64,000 nt of DNA from Arthrobacter sp. CAN_C5 (lineage in GTDB: Bacteria; Actinomycetota; Actinomycetes; Actinomycetales; Micrococcaceae): positions 3,038,001-3,102,000 of the forward strand of contig NZ_JAGGMZ010000001.1 of assembly GCF_017875735.1 (NCBI RefSeq), in the 5' to 3' direction. The notes below the pieces were generated by a model. It saw nothing but the letters and a program-made list of their open reading frames with translations, was not told where the DNA came from and did not search any database. A program made the position numbers and the translations under genes. Positions 35,237 to 44,317 of the stretch are shown here, piece by piece (position 1 is the first letter of the stretch; every line of letters begins with the position of its first letter).

Positions 35237-35965
35237 ATGACAGCATCCACGGCAGTCCCCCACCTCATGCAGCAGCTCCGCACGGTCAACCCCTCGGCTC
35301 CCCGGCTGATCTGGTACGGCCCCAACAGTGAGCGCATTGAGCTCTCCGGCCGGGTGCTGGACAACTGGGTGGCGAAGACCTCCAACCTGCTGGTCGAGGA
35401 ACTCGACGCCGAACCCGGGACACGGGTCAGCCTGTTGCTGCCGGGCCACTGGAAGACCCTGGTGTGGGCTCTGGCCTGCTGGCAGGTGGGTGCGGTTCCG
35501 GCCGCCAGCCCGGTCACGGCCGACCCCGCCGCGGACATCGTGGTCAGCTCCGATGACACGGTAGCGGTGAACTCGCCCGCCCAACTGCTGGTGCTGGTGG
35601 CGCTGGGCGCCCTCGACCTGAAGTACCCCGGAACCATTCCCGCCGGTGCCGTTGACTATGCGGCGGAGGTACGGGGCTACGGGGATGAGTTCCTCGACCT
35701 TCCTCCAGCGATCGAGGACCAGACCGCGATGGAACTCACCGATGGGGACTTGAGCATGGCGGTGCTTTTCGATCGGGCTGAGGCCTGCGACTGGACTCCG
35801 GGCGGAGTGCTCCTGGTCCCGGCCGAGCTGCCCCTTGAGACGACTCTGGCTGCGGCCGTGCACTGCTGGACCACCGGCGGCACGCTGATCGTGGTGCACT
35901 CCACTGTTGACCTGTCCGCTGACCTGCTGGCGAGCGAACGGGTTACTGATCGCGTGGGAGCGTAG
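35237..35965 (+). CDS. TIGR03089 family protein
   Basis: This 242-residue protein belongs to the actinobacterial TIGR03089 family, which resembles the N-terminal part of AMP-dependent synthetases (IELSGRVLDNWVAKTSNLL, RVSLLLPGHWKTLVWALACWQVGA). It lacks the P-loop and catalytic C-terminal domain, so it cannot be a full acyl-adenylating enzyme. The function is unknown. I chose ATG 35237 after AGGAAGG, and the open frame further upstream lies in the control region. The 3' end overlaps the convergent GtrA gene by 23 bp. The family is usually encoded beside LCP and GtrA genes. Confidence 0.87.
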   Translation: MTASTAVPHLMQQLRTVNPSAPRLIWYGPNSERIELSGRVLDNWVAKTSNLLVEELDAEPGTRVSLLLPGHWKTLVWALACWQVGAVPAASPVTADPAADIVVSSDDTVAVNSPAQLLVLVALGALDLKYPGTIPAGAVDYAAEVRGYGDEFLDLPPAIEDQTAMELTDGDLSMAVLFDRAEACDWTPGGVLLVPAELPLETTLAAAVHCWTTGGTLIVVHSTVDLSADLLASERVTDRVGA

Positions 35966-36548
35966 GTTCGCGGGGTTCCGCGTTCAGGCTGTCGACAATT
36001 GCCGGTCCTGATCCGGCGCCGGCTGTCGCGTTTACCGGTCCTTCCTCTGCCCTGTCACCTGGCTGTCCGAATAGTTCCCGGTCGTGGCTGAATGCCGGAT
36101 CCTCATCGAGCTCCACGTTGAACACCCAGAACCGGTAGGCGACGAACCGGAGGATAGTGGCGAGGACTGTCCCCACAATGCCGGCGAAGAACAGGGTTGG
36201 GCGGTCGGTGATGTCCATCGGGTACTTGGCGATCCACACACAGCCGGCAGCGATCCCCATGCCGATCAGGTTGATGAACACGAACATGGTCAGTTCGCGC
36301 ATCGGGTTGGGCTGCCGACGGCGCCGGAAGGTCCAGTAGCGGTTCGCGATCCAGGCGAAAACGGTGGCCACCGATGCTGACACGAAGCGAGCCTTGACCT
36401 CACTGTCGGACATGGGGCCGTGGATCAGATACCAGAACAGGCCGTTGTCGATGACAAAAGCCACACCGCCGACGGCGCCAAACTTGGCAACCTCTCGCCA
36501 AAACAGGGACGCGAGGCCCCTGATGCGCTCTGCCACTGTGGAAAACAT
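35943..36548 (-). CDS. GtrA family membrane protein
   Basis: This 201-residue protein has four transmembrane helices of the GtrA type (FGAVGGVAFVIDNGLFWYL, FVSASVATVFAWIANRYWTF, and two more) and a hydrophilic 60-residue tail. GtrA-like proteins are thought to help flip lipid-linked sugars across the membrane for cell-surface glycan synthesis. ATG 36548 follows GGAGGG closely. The longer frame to 36623 adds 25 residues without homologous character. It sits next to purK, as in M. tuberculosis Rv3277 near Rv3276c (from memory). Confidence 0.9.
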   Translation of the reverse strand: MFSTVAERIRGLASLFWREVAKFGAVGGVAFVIDNGLFWYLIHGPMSDSEVKARFVSASVATVFAWIANRYWTFRRRRQPNPMRELTMFVFINLIGMGIAAGCVWIAKYPMDITDRPTLFFAGIVGTVLATILRFVAYRFWVFNVELDEDPAFSHDRELFGQPGDRAEEGPVNATAGAGSGPAIVDSLNAEPREPTLPRDQ

Positions 36549-36730
36549 GACCCTCCGCGGTCCGGTTGCATGCTGGTTAACCCATGATCGCGGACGTGCA
36601 ATCGTAGGGGGTGGTACCACCATGCTGCATGCACAACGGCCAATGAAACATTTTAGCTGCCAAGGATGGGAGTTTCCTAGAAACCCACCCCACCTGGGCC
36701 CAGCGTGCCAGTACCGCGCCCGGCAGTGGG

Positions 36731-36736
36731 TACCCT
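36731..36736 (+). promoter_or_regulatory. -10 box of probable leaderless purK mRNA
   Basis: TACCCT ends 6 nt before GTG 36743. No Shine-Dalgarno sequence precedes the start. Confidence 0.5.
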
Positions 36737-36742
36737 GAGTAC

Positions 36743-37924
36743 GTGACTTTTCCTGTAATCGGCGTGGTTGGCGGCGGCCAGCTGGCGCGCATGATGGCCC
36801 CTGCCGCAGTCCAGCTCGGCTTCACCCTGCACGTTCTGGCCGAAGGCCCCGACGTGTCGGCGGTGGCAGCCGTCGCCTCCTCCACGGTGGGCGACTACCG
36901 CAGCCTCGAGGAGCTGAGAGCGTTCGCCGTCGGCGTGGATGTGCTGACCTTCGACCACGAGCACGTCCCCGGGGAGCTGCTCCGGGCACTGGAGGCCGAC
37001 GGCGTGAACGTACAGCCGCCGTCGTCCGCCCTCGCCCACGCCCAGGACAAAATCGTGATGCGCCGTGCCATCGACCGGCTGGGCCTGCCCAACCCGGAGT
37101 GGGACGAGGTGTCCTCGGTGACGGAACTGTGCGCGTTCGGCGACCGGATTGGCTGGCCGGTGGTCCTGAAGACCCCGCGCGGCGGCTACGACGGCAAGGG
37201 CGTCATGATCCTCGACTCACCTGCCGACACCTCCCGCGCAGCTTCCTGGTTCACGGGCGGCACTCTGCTGGCCGAAGCCAAGGTGGACTTCAGCCGCGAA
37301 CTGTCCGCCCTGGTGGCCCGCACCCCGTCGGGTTCGTCCCGGGCCTGGCCCGTGGTGCACTCGATCCAGGTGGATGGCGTCTGCGACGAGGTGATCGCGC
37401 CCGCTGCCGACCTTCCCGCCGACCTTGCGACGACGATTGGTTCCGCTGCGCTGCGAATCGCCGACGAGCTGGGGGTGACCGGGGTGATGGCGGTCGAGCT
37501 GTTCCAGACCCCCGGAACCGAGGCAGGGTTCATGGTCAATGAACTGGCCATGCGGCCCCACAACTCGGGCCACTGGACCATGGACGGTGCGGTCACCGGC
37601 CAGTTCGAGCAGCATCTTCGGGCGGTCCTGGACCTGCCACTGGGAAGCACCGCGACGCTGGGCGAGGTGACAGTGATGAAGAACTATCTGGGCGGCAGCA
37701 ACGTTGACCTCTATAGTGCCTACCCGGTAGCACTGGCGGCAGAACCCGCCGCGAAAATCCATGCCTACGGCAAGGATGTCCGGCCGGGTCGCAAGATCGG
37801 CCACGTCAATGCCGTGGCACTGGCCGGCGAAAGCCTCTCCACCGTCCGGGACCGGGCGGAGCGGACCGCAGCCATCCTCAGGGATGGGCAGGACGGTCCA
37901 GCAATGCGGAAGGAAAACACATGA
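36743..37924 (+). CDS. purK: 5-(carboxyamino)imidazole ribonucleotide synthase
   Basis: PurK carboxylates AIR to N5-CAIR with ATP and bicarbonate in de novo purine synthesis. The 393-residue ATP-grasp protein shows [17 protein letters not shown] at the N-terminus, the ATP-binding segment [17 protein letters not shown], and [14 protein letters not shown] near the C-terminal active-site region. It starts with GTG 36743 and overlaps purE by ATGA, so both enzymes are made together and the unstable N5-CAIR can be passed on. Confidence 0.97.
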   Translation: MTFPVIGVVGGGQLARMMAPAAVQLGFTLHVLAEGPDVSAVAAVASSTVGDYRSLEELRAFAVGVDVLTFDHEHVPGELLRALEADGVNVQPPSSALAHAQDKIVMRRAIDRLGLPNPEWDEVSSVTELCAFGDRIGWPVVLKTPRGGYDGKGVMILDSPADTSRAASWFTGGTLLAEAKVDFSRELSALVARTPSGSSRAWPVVHSIQVDGVCDEVIAPAADLPADLATTIGSAALRIADELGVTGVMAVELFQTPGTEAGFMVNELAMRPHNSGHWTMDGAVTGQFEQHLRAVLDLPLGSTATLGEVTVMKNYLGGSNVDLYSAYPVALAAEPAAKIHAYGKDVRPGRKIGHVNAVALAGESLSTVRDRAERTAAILRDGQDGPAMRKENT

Positions 37925-38451
37925 ACAACCCCCTGGTGGGCCTGGTGATGGGCTCCGATTCGGACTGGCCGGTCATGGAAGCCGCCGCGCAGGCCCTGAC
38001 CGAGTTTTCGGTTCCCTACGAGGTCGACGTGGTGTCCGCGCACCGGATGCCCACGGAGATGATCGCGTACGGGCAGGGTGCCCACGAGCGCGGGATTCGG
38101 GTCGTCATCGCTGGTGCAGGTGGCGCCGCCCACCTGCCGGGGATGCTGGCGTCGGTCACCCCTCTGCCCGTGATTGGTGTCCCTGTGCCGTTGAAGTTCC
38201 TTGACGGGATGGACTCGCTGCTGTCGATCGTGCAGATGCCCGCAGGGGTTCCGGTGGCGACGGTATCGATCGGTGGTGCCCGCAACGCGGGGCTTCTCGC
38301 CGTGCGGATCCTCGCGGCCGGCGAAGGGGACCTGGCCGACCGCCTCCGTGGCGAGCTCGTCGTCTTCGCTTCCGATCTGCGGCAGAGCGCCGTTGACAAA
38401 GGGGCCGCGCTCCGCGCCCGGGCGGCGACCCCGGAGGGCAGCGGCGTATGA
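37921..38451 (+). CDS. purE: 5-(carboxyamino)imidazole ribonucleotide mutase
   Basis: PurE (class I) rearranges N5-CAIR to CAIR. The 176-residue protein shows the substrate loop [11 protein letters not shown] (about 10-20), the [11 protein letters not shown] segment with the catalytic His, and [16 protein letters not shown]. The family is octameric and cytosolic. It is coupled by ATGA to purK upstream and to the LCP gene downstream. Confidence 0.97.
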   Translation: MNNPLVGLVMGSDSDWPVMEAAAQALTEFSVPYEVDVVSAHRMPTEMIAYGQGAHERGIRVVIAGAGGAAHLPGMLASVTPLPVIGVPVPLKFLDGMDSLLSIVQMPAGVPVATVSIGGARNAGLLAVRILAAGEGDLADRLRGELVVFASDLRQSAVDKGAALRARAATPEGSGV

Positions 38452-40040
38452 GCCAGCACCCCGGCTCCGAGGGTCACTGGCAGCTGACCGACCCGGTCCG
38501 CTACCCCCAGTCCGCCCCGCCCAGGGTCCGCACCAAACGCGCGTTCGTCCTGCTCCTCCTGACCCTGGTGTTGCCGGGTTCCGCTCAGATCGTTGCCGGC
38601 GACCGCTCTCTGGGCCGGCGCGCCCTGGTGGTGACCTTCTTTGTCTGGCTGGCTGTGGTGGCAGGAATCGTCGTCGCCGCGACCAACCGCACCGTACTGG
38701 TGAGCGTGGTGACCCACCAGTGGTGGTCGCTGGTGCTGATCATCGTCCTGCTGGCACTGGCGGTGTCCTGGGCGATTCTGTTCCTGAACACGCTGCGGAT
38801 CATCAGGCCTCCCCTGCTGGAGCGATCGATGCGTCCACTGGTGGCCGGATCGCTGGTAGCCCTGATGGTGGTCACCAGCGGCTCCCTCGCCTACGGTGCC
38901 TACCTGCTCAACGTCAGTCGCGGCACCTTCGGTTCTATCTTCCAGACCGGTCCCGCGTTCGACCCAGTGGATGGCCGCTACAACTTCCTCCTGATGGGCG
39001 GCGACGCCGGCGAGGACCGCACCGGCCGCCGGCCGGACAGCATCTCGGTGATCAGCGTTGACGCTTCCACCGGCGCCGCCGTCACCTTCAGCATTCCCCG
39101 CAACCTGCAGAACGCCCCGTTCACCGAGGACTCCCCGCTGTGGCAGATCTACCCGGACGGGTACAACTGCGGGGACGAATGCATCATCAACAGCCTCTAC
39201 CCGGTGGTCGCCCAGCAGCACCCAGACTTGTATCCCGATTCCGACGACCCGGGCGCCGAAGCCATGATGGACGCCGCCGGCGGGGTTCTGGGCATTGAGG
39301 TTCAGGCCTACATTCTGGTGGACATGGAGGGCTTTTCACAGGTGATCGACGCCATGGGCGGGATCACCATTGACGCCGGGGGCTGGGTTCCCATTACCTC
39401 CGCCGAGATTCCGGGCACCAACCCGATCCGGCACTACCCGCCCTCCGGGTGGATCGCCCCCGGGGTGCAGACCCTCGACGGGTATCAGGCCCTCTGGTAC
39501 GCCAGGTCACGGGAATTCGTGACCGACTATCACCGGATCGCCCGGCAGCAGTGCGTGCAGCAGGCGATGATCGCCCAGCTGGATCCAGCGACCGTGCTGA
39601 CCCGGTTCGAGGACCTGGCCAGTGCCGGGGCCGAGATCGTCGAAACGGACATCGCCCTGGACCAGCTGGGGAGCTTCGTGGACCTGGCGCTGAAGGCCAA
39701 GAACCATGAAACCCGCCGCCTCACCATCGGCCCACCCGACTTCGGTACCGCGGCCGACAACTTCGTCACCTATCCCGTTTTCGAAGAAATTCATTCCCGG
39801 GTCCAGGCGACCCTCGCCGAGGACGTCTCTGCCTCAGCGGCGGACCTGCCGGTGCCGGGGACTTCCGGCGCCCCGGACATGACGACCGTTTTCCAGTCCA
39901 CGCAATTGCCAGGCATGGTTCCTGCGCAGCTCACCGACCCCGAGGTCACCGAAGAATACCTGCAACAACTGGCCATCAACGGTGACATTCCGACCCTCAG
40001 CACCCTGCTGGACAACAATGGGGAATGCAGCCCCGCCTAA
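38448..40040 (+). CDS. LytR-CpsA-Psr (LCP) family protein
   Basis: This 530-residue envelope protein has about three to four hydrophobic helices in its first 150 residues and then an extracytoplasmic LCP domain. The LCP core shows [27 protein letters not shown] with the Arg/Asp pair for pyrophosphate and metal, FSIPRNLQ, and [27 protein letters not shown] enzymes move lipid-linked glycans onto peptidoglycan (arabinogalactan ligation in mycobacteria). The extra N-terminal helices are more than the single anchor of most LCP proteins. It is coupled by ATGA to purE and 13 bp ahead of manA. Confidence 0.92.
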   Translation: MSQHPGSEGHWQLTDPVRYPQSAPPRVRTKRAFVLLLLTLVLPGSAQIVAGDRSLGRRALVVTFFVWLAVVAGIVVAATNRTVLVSVVTHQWWSLVLIIVLLALAVSWAILFLNTLRIIRPPLLERSMRPLVAGSLVALMVVTSGSLAYGAYLLNVSRGTFGSIFQTGPAFDPVDGRYNFLLMGGDAGEDRTGRRPDSISVISVDASTGAAVTFSIPRNLQNAPFTEDSPLWQIYPDGYNCGDECIINSLYPVVAQQHPDLYPDSDDPGAEAMMDAAGGVLGIEVQAYILVDMEGFSQVIDAMGGITIDAGGWVPITSAEIPGTNPIRHYPPSGWIAPGVQTLDGYQALWYARSREFVTDYHRIARQQCVQQAMIAQLDPATVLTRFEDLASAGAEIVETDIALDQLGSFVDLALKAKNHETRRLTIGPPDFGTAADNFVTYPVFEEIHSRVQATLAEDVSASAADLPVPGTSGAPDMTTVFQSTQLPGMVPAQLTDPEVTEEYLQQLAINGDIPTLSTLLDNNGECSPA

Positions 40041-40053
40041 CGAAACGAGACCC

Positions 40054-41316
40054 ATGTACCTGCTGGAGAACACCCTGCGGCCCTACGCCTGGGGATCCGA
40101 AACGGCAATTGCCGAGCTGCTCGGCCGGGTTCCGACGGGTGGACCGGAGGCGGAGTTGTGGATTGGTGCCCACCCGGATTCACCGTCGCGGGTCCTGCTC
40201 GAGGACGGCACGCAGGAGGAGCTGGACCGGCTGATCGCCGCGGACCCGGACCGTGCCCTGGGAACAGCAACCCGTGAGCACTTCGGCGACCGGCTCCCGT
40301 TCCTGCTGAAGGTGCTCGCCGCGGCCGCCCCCCTCTCACTCCAGGTCCATCCCAGCAGCGACCAGGCGGCGGCCGGGTTTGAGGCCGAGAACGCCGCCGG
40401 GGTTCCCGCCGATGCCCCCCACCGGAACTACCGGGACGGATTCCACAAGCCGGAGATGCTCTTCGCCCTCACCCCCTTCGAGGCGCTGTGCGGGTTCCGT
40501 CCTGCGTCGGAGGCCGCCGGCGTGTTTGAGCACCTGGCCACCGTGGTCGAGGGCTCCGGAGTGGACATCCCCGCGCTGCTGGCCGACGTCGTCAGCGACC
40601 TCCGTCACCCGGATCAGGGAGAGGCGCTGCGCAGCGCCTTCACCCGCCTCCTCACCGACGACGGCGCCCCGCAGGCGGTGGAGGCCGTCGCGTCCGCCCT
40701 CGCCGATGCGCCCGGGAAGGATGCCGCGACGGTCAGAGACCTCGCGGCGCACTACCCCACCGACCCCGGGGTACTGGTCGCCCTGCTCCTGAACCGGGTG
40801 TCGCTACAACCCGGCCAGGCCATCTACCTGCCCGCCGGGAACGTTCACGCCTACCTCAGCGGCCTCGGAATTGAGGTGATGGGAGCCTCAGACAACGTCC
40901 TGCGCGGAGGTCTCACTCCCAAGCACATTGACGTCCCCGAACTGCTGCGCACCGTCCGGTTCGAGACGGCGAAGGTACCCGCCGTCGAGGTCCGCCATAC
41001 CCCACTCGGCCAGGAGGTGTACTGCCCGCCCTTCGAGGAGTTTGCCCTGCAGCGCCTCGACCTGCGCACCGGCTCCGATTCGATGGCGTCCTCCGACGTA
41101 CCGCTGGCCCAGAACGGGCCCGTGCTGGTCCTCGCCGTCTCCGGGAGCATCGTCCTGGATTCACCGCGGGGTGACCTCCTGGTCCCCCGGGGATCCAGTG
41201 CCTTCGTCCCGGCCAACGAGGCCCCCGTCATGGTGAAGCTCGCCTCTGGTACCGGTCCGGACGCCGACAACGACGACGACGGCGCCCTGGCCTTCGCCGT
41301 CACCCTCCCCGGCTGA
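40054..41316 (+). CDS. manA: mannose-6-phosphate isomerase, class I
   Basis: ManA interconverts fructose 6-phosphate and mannose 6-phosphate, the entry to GDP-mannose for glycans and protein O-mannosylation. The 420-residue cupin-fold zinc enzyme shows LRPYAWGSETAI, ELWIGAHPDSPS, PLSLQVHPSSDQA with zinc ligands, and NVHAYLSGLGIEVMGASDN. ATG 40054 was chosen as it gives the family N-terminus MYLLENTLRPYAWG 13 bp after the LCP stop. It probably belongs to the purK-purE-LCP-manA operon. Confidence 0.95.
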   Translation: MYLLENTLRPYAWGSETAIAELLGRVPTGGPEAELWIGAHPDSPSRVLLEDGTQEELDRLIAADPDRALGTATREHFGDRLPFLLKVLAAAAPLSLQVHPSSDQAAAGFEAENAAGVPADAPHRNYRDGFHKPEMLFALTPFEALCGFRPASEAAGVFEHLATVVEGSGVDIPALLADVVSDLRHPDQGEALRSAFTRLLTDDGAPQAVEAVASALADAPGKDAATVRDLAAHYPTDPGVLVALLLNRVSLQPGQAIYLPAGNVHAYLSGLGIEVMGASDNVLRGGLTPKHIDVPELLRTVRFETAKVPAVEVRHTPLGQEVYCPPFEEFALQRLDLRTGSDSMASSDVPLAQNGPVLVLAVSGSIVLDSPRGDLLVPRGSSAFVPANEAPVMVKLASGTGPDADNDDDGALAFAVTLPG

Positions 41317-41376
41317 ACAGGACCGCCCCTACCAAACCCCACCCCTGCCAGGCTCCACCCCGACCGGTTGCCCCGC

Positions 41377-41442
41377 AAAAGTGCTGCAGCCGCAGAACCG
41401 CTGCTGCGTCAGCACTTTCGTGCAGCTCCGGCACTTTTTTGC
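41377..41442. repeat. repeated AAAGTGC / GCACTTT hairpin cluster, possible terminator
   Basis: AAAAGTGCTG (41377-41386), CAGCACTTT (41410-41418) and GCACTTTTTTGC (41431-41442) form alternative stems. The first two pair as a 9-bp stem with a 23-nt loop. GTGC (41420-41423) and GCAC (41431-41434) form a small stem followed by six T. The second layout would stop transcription from manA on the plus strand. The mutually exclusive stems look like more than a simple terminator. Confidence 0.5.
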
Positions 41443-41498
41443 GCTGTGGACCCCGTCCCGACGACGGCTGATGGTCAGGGGTGCTGGCCGGGTTTCCC

Positions 41499-41504
41499 TA
41501 AGAT
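41499..41504 (+). promoter_or_regulatory. -10 box of probable leaderless ABC-F mRNA
   Basis: TAAGAT ends 6 nt before GTG 41511. The spacer GGACGG is weakly SD-like but too close to the start to be a normal RBS. Confidence 0.5.
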
Positions 41505-41510
41505 GGACGG

Positions 41511-43148
41511 GTGACTGCTTCCCTCGTGGCAAAGGACCTCTCCGGAGGACACGCCCACCGCACCCTCTTCTCCGGCCTGAATCTGACGATCGCGCCCGGC
41601 GACGTCATTGGCGTGGTCGGTGCGAATGGCGCCGGCAAGTCCACGCTGCTCAGGCTCCTCGCCGGGGCAGACACTCCCCTGGGCGGCACGGTCACCACCA
41701 CCCCCACGGACGCCTTCGTGGGGTGGCTGCCGCAGGAGCACGACCGACTGCCCGGCGAAACCATTGAGGGCTATCTGGGACGCCGGACCGGGACGACGGC
41801 GGCAACCGCGGCCATGGAGGCCGCCGCCGACGCGCTGGCCTCCGGTACCAGCGCCGCGAACGACGCCTACGGGGCAGCCCTGGACCGCTGGATGGCGTGC
41901 GGCGCGGCGGACCTCACCGAACGCATCCCGCCCGTCCTCGCGGAGCTGGGCCTGACCCTCGGCCTCGATACGCCGATGACCGGCCTGTCCGGCGGGCAGG
42001 CCGCCCGGGTGGCGCTGGCCGCACTGCTGCTGAGCCGATTCGACATCGTCCTGCTGGATGAGCCCACCAACGATCTCGATCTGGCGGGACTGGCCCGCCT
42101 GGAGGAGTTTGTGCGGGGCCTGCGGGGCGGCGTCGTCCTGGTCTCCCACGACCGCGAGTTTATGGCACGCTGCATCACCACCGTGGTGGAACTGGACCTC
42201 GCGCAGGGCAGTGTCGCCGTGTACGACGGCGGCTATGACGCGTTCCTCGAGGAACGCGCCGTGGCAAGGCGCCACGCGCGGGAGGCGTACGAGGAGTTCG
42301 CTGACAAGAAGGCCGATCTGGTCTCCCGTGCCCGCACCCAGCGGGAATGGAGCTCCCAGGGTGTCCGGAACGCGATGAAGAAGAGTCCGGACAATGACAA
42401 GATCCGGCGCCGGGCGTCCATGGAGTCCTCGGAGAAGCAGGCGCAGAAGGTCCGCCAGATGGAATCACGGATTTCCCGTCTTGATGAGGTGGCCGAACCG
42501 CGCAAGGAGTGGCAGCTGCAATTCAGCATCGGTCAGGCCCCCCGCTCCAGCTCGGTGGTGGCGACCCTGAACCGCGCGGTGGTGCGCCGCGGCGGGTTCA
42601 CCCTCGGGCCGGTATCACTGCAGGTCAACGCCGGAGACCGGATTGGGATCACCGGCCCCAACGGTGCCGGGAAATCCACTCTGCTGGCCTTGCTGCTGGG
42701 CCAACTGGTTCCCGACGACGGCGGTGCGGCCCTGGGAGCGAGTGTTGCCGTCGGCGAGATCGACCAGGCGCGCGGCGTGTTTGCGGGGACCGAGAAGCTC
42801 GGCGATGCCTTCGAGGCGCTGGTGCCCAGCCTGAACCGCGCCGAAGTCAGGACCCTCCTCGCGAAGTTTGGGCTCAAGGCCGACCAGGTCGGCGGCACGG
42901 TGGCCAGCCTGTCCCCCGGTGAACGCACCCGGGCAGCGCTCGCACTGCTCCAGTCCCGCGGGGTGAACCTGCTGGTGCTGGACGAGCCGACCAACCATCT
43001 GGACCTACCGGCCATCGAACAGCTGGAGGAAGCGCTGGAACACTACGACGGCGCACTGCTCCTGGTCTCGCACGATCGCCGGCTGCTCGAGAACGTGCGG
43101 CTGGATACCCGGTGGACGGTCGCCGGTGGGAAGGTCAGCGCCAGCTAA
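41511..43148 (+). CDS. ABC-F family ATP-binding protein
   Basis: This 545-residue cytosolic protein has two ABC ATPase domains and no membrane segment, as in the ABC-F translation factors that act on the ribosomal E site. Domain 1 shows GANGAGKST and LSGGQAARVAL. Domain 2 shows GPNGAGKST and LSPGERTRAAL, where the signature Gly is replaced by Pro. Each has a DEPTN Walker B. The linker between the domains (about residues 245-345) is highly charged and helical. Whether it is a housekeeping (EttA/Uup-like) or antibiotic-protection type cannot be told from this. GTG 41511 is likely a leaderless start. Confidence 0.93.
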   Translation: MTASLVAKDLSGGHAHRTLFSGLNLTIAPGDVIGVVGANGAGKSTLLRLLAGADTPLGGTVTTTPTDAFVGWLPQEHDRLPGETIEGYLGRRTGTTAATAAMEAAADALASGTSAANDAYGAALDRWMACGAADLTERIPPVLAELGLTLGLDTPMTGLSGGQAARVALAALLLSRFDIVLLDEPTNDLDLAGLARLEEFVRGLRGGVVLVSHDREFMARCITTVVELDLAQGSVAVYDGGYDAFLEERAVARRHAREAYEEFADKKADLVSRARTQREWSSQGVRNAMKKSPDNDKIRRRASMESSEKQAQKVRQMESRISRLDEVAEPRKEWQLQFSIGQAPRSSSVVATLNRAVVRRGGFTLGPVSLQVNAGDRIGITGPNGAGKSTLLALLLGQLVPDDGGAALGASVAVGEIDQARGVFAGTEKLGDAFEALVPSLNRAEVRTLLAKFGLKADQVGGTVASLSPGERTRAALALLQSRGVNLLVLDEPTNHLDLPAIEQLEEALEHYDGALLLVSHDRRLLENVRLDTRWTVAGGKVSAS

Positions 43149-43154
43149 CGGTCA

Positions 43155-43192
43155 ATTCAGCGGGCCGATTCAGCGAACCGACTCAGCGGGCC
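43155..43192. repeat. three 13-bp direct repeats after the ABC-F gene
   Basis: ATTCAGCGGGCCG, ATTCAGCGAACCG and ACTCAGCGGGCC follow each other directly between the ABC-F stop and the FemAB-like stop. The last copy runs into the coding end of the FemAB-like gene. They are probably a local slippage product. Confidence 0.6.
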
Positions 43193-44235
43193 TGGGACCG
43201 GCCCGGAATCCCTGAGATCAGTGTCGCCTTGACCCTGGCCGCGGTGGACTGCGCGAAGCGTAACCCGTCGCGGGCCAGCGGCATCGCCCGGGCATACACA
43301 GGGTAGAGGGGTGAGAGGGGTTTGTCCCAGGTGCCGGCGAGCTGGTTCTCGTGCTTGGCCCAGCCCATTTTGAACTTGGAGACACCGTCGTTCAGCAGCC
43401 CGTTGAAGTCATAGCGCGCCGCCCCGCGCTCCCTCATCGCCTGGATGGCCAGCCACTTCAGCGCGTAGTTGGCGCGGAGGTGTTCACCCGCGGCGGTCAT
43501 CCCGCCGTAAAGTTCGAACACGGTATGGTCGCTGGCCGAGAGCCAGAGGAACGCCACGACGTCGTCGCCCTGGAACGCCGCGTAGACGGGCGACGCGCTT
43601 CCCAGGTTGTCGAAGATGTCCAGGTAGTAGGGGTCCTCATGGATGCCGAACCCGGCACGTTCGGCGGTCTGCCGGTAGACCGCGAGGCAGGCGGGAAGTT
43701 CCGCGCGGGTCACTTCCCGGTACTGGAGGTCCTCCCGCCCGGACTTCCTGATGTACTGCCGGTGCTTCTTGCTCATCGCGGCCAGCAGTTCATCCTCGCT
43801 GAGGGTGAGGTCGAGAATGAGGGTCCGCCCGATCAGGATGGTGCTCTTGGTGCTGCGCCAGCCCGCACCAGCGAGGGCGCGTGCCGGGGCGGCGTCAGCC
43901 TCCCAGTCCGGCTCGATGCTCAGCGCCACCGGCCGATGGGCGCGGCGCGCGTAGACCTCCAGCGCGGCCAGCACCTCCGCTTCCCGTCCGGGGAGGGTCT
44001 GCGGTCCGCGCGGGCAGTAGGCCAGCGCACGGAACGGCAGGGGCAGCTTCCGCAGCAGCAGCTGGGCTGATCCTACGAGTTCGCCGCCGTCCTGCACCAG
44101 GACACGGTCGACGCTCCAGCCATGGCTGGCCTTGGTCTGGCCCCATCCCCAGAGCTGCTGGGGATGCCCAAGCAAGGCGTTGACGGAGGCGTCCCACCGG
44201 GACGCGTCGGTGCACTGCACAACAGAAAGGGTCAT
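43183..44235 (-). CDS. FemAB/FemX-like peptidoglycan bridge aminoacyltransferase (GNAT fold)
   Basis: This 350-residue protein resembles the FemABX family that adds amino acids to lipid II from aminoacyl-tRNA. It has the LGHPQQLWGWGQTKASHGWSV opening, a SKKHRQYIRKSGRED segment, and the late YDFNGLLNDGVSKFKMGWAKHE stretch typical of FemX. It would act at the inner membrane face in wall precursor modification. The substrate amino acid cannot be told. ATG 44235 was chosen: TAGGGT lies 7 nt upstream and GAGGG is also close. The longer frame adds eight residues. Confidence 0.88.
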   Translation of the reverse strand: MTLSVVQCTDASRWDASVNALLGHPQQLWGWGQTKASHGWSVDRVLVQDGGELVGSAQLLLRKLPLPFRALAYCPRGPQTLPGREAEVLAALEVYARRAHRPVALSIEPDWEADAAPARALAGAGWRSTKSTILIGRTLILDLTLSEDELLAAMSKKHRQYIRKSGREDLQYREVTRAELPACLAVYRQTAERAGFGIHEDPYYLDIFDNLGSASPVYAAFQGDDVVAFLWLSASDHTVFELYGGMTAAGEHLRANYALKWLAIQAMRERGAARYDFNGLLNDGVSKFKMGWAKHENQLAGTWDKPLSPLYPVYARAMPLARDGLRFAQSTAARVKATLISGIPGRSQAR

Positions 44236-44242
44236 GCCCTCA

Positions 44243-44248
44243 ACCCTA
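44243..44248 (-). promoter_or_regulatory. -10 box upstream of FemAB-like gene
   Basis: TAGGGT on the minus strand ends 7 nt before ATG 44235. The spacer TGAGGGC could also serve as a very close Shine-Dalgarno sequence, so the leaderless reading is less certain here. Confidence 0.4.
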
Positions 44249-44317
44249 GCGCTGATCACGGGGCAGCCTCACGTGCTACCCCGGACCGGCCACGTCTGTC
44301 GTGTTCCCTCAGTGCTC

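Noticed and set aside
43155..43192. Three 13-bp repeats as a regulatory array
   Set aside because: They lie between two converging stop codons, one runs into coding sequence, and they look like local slippage.
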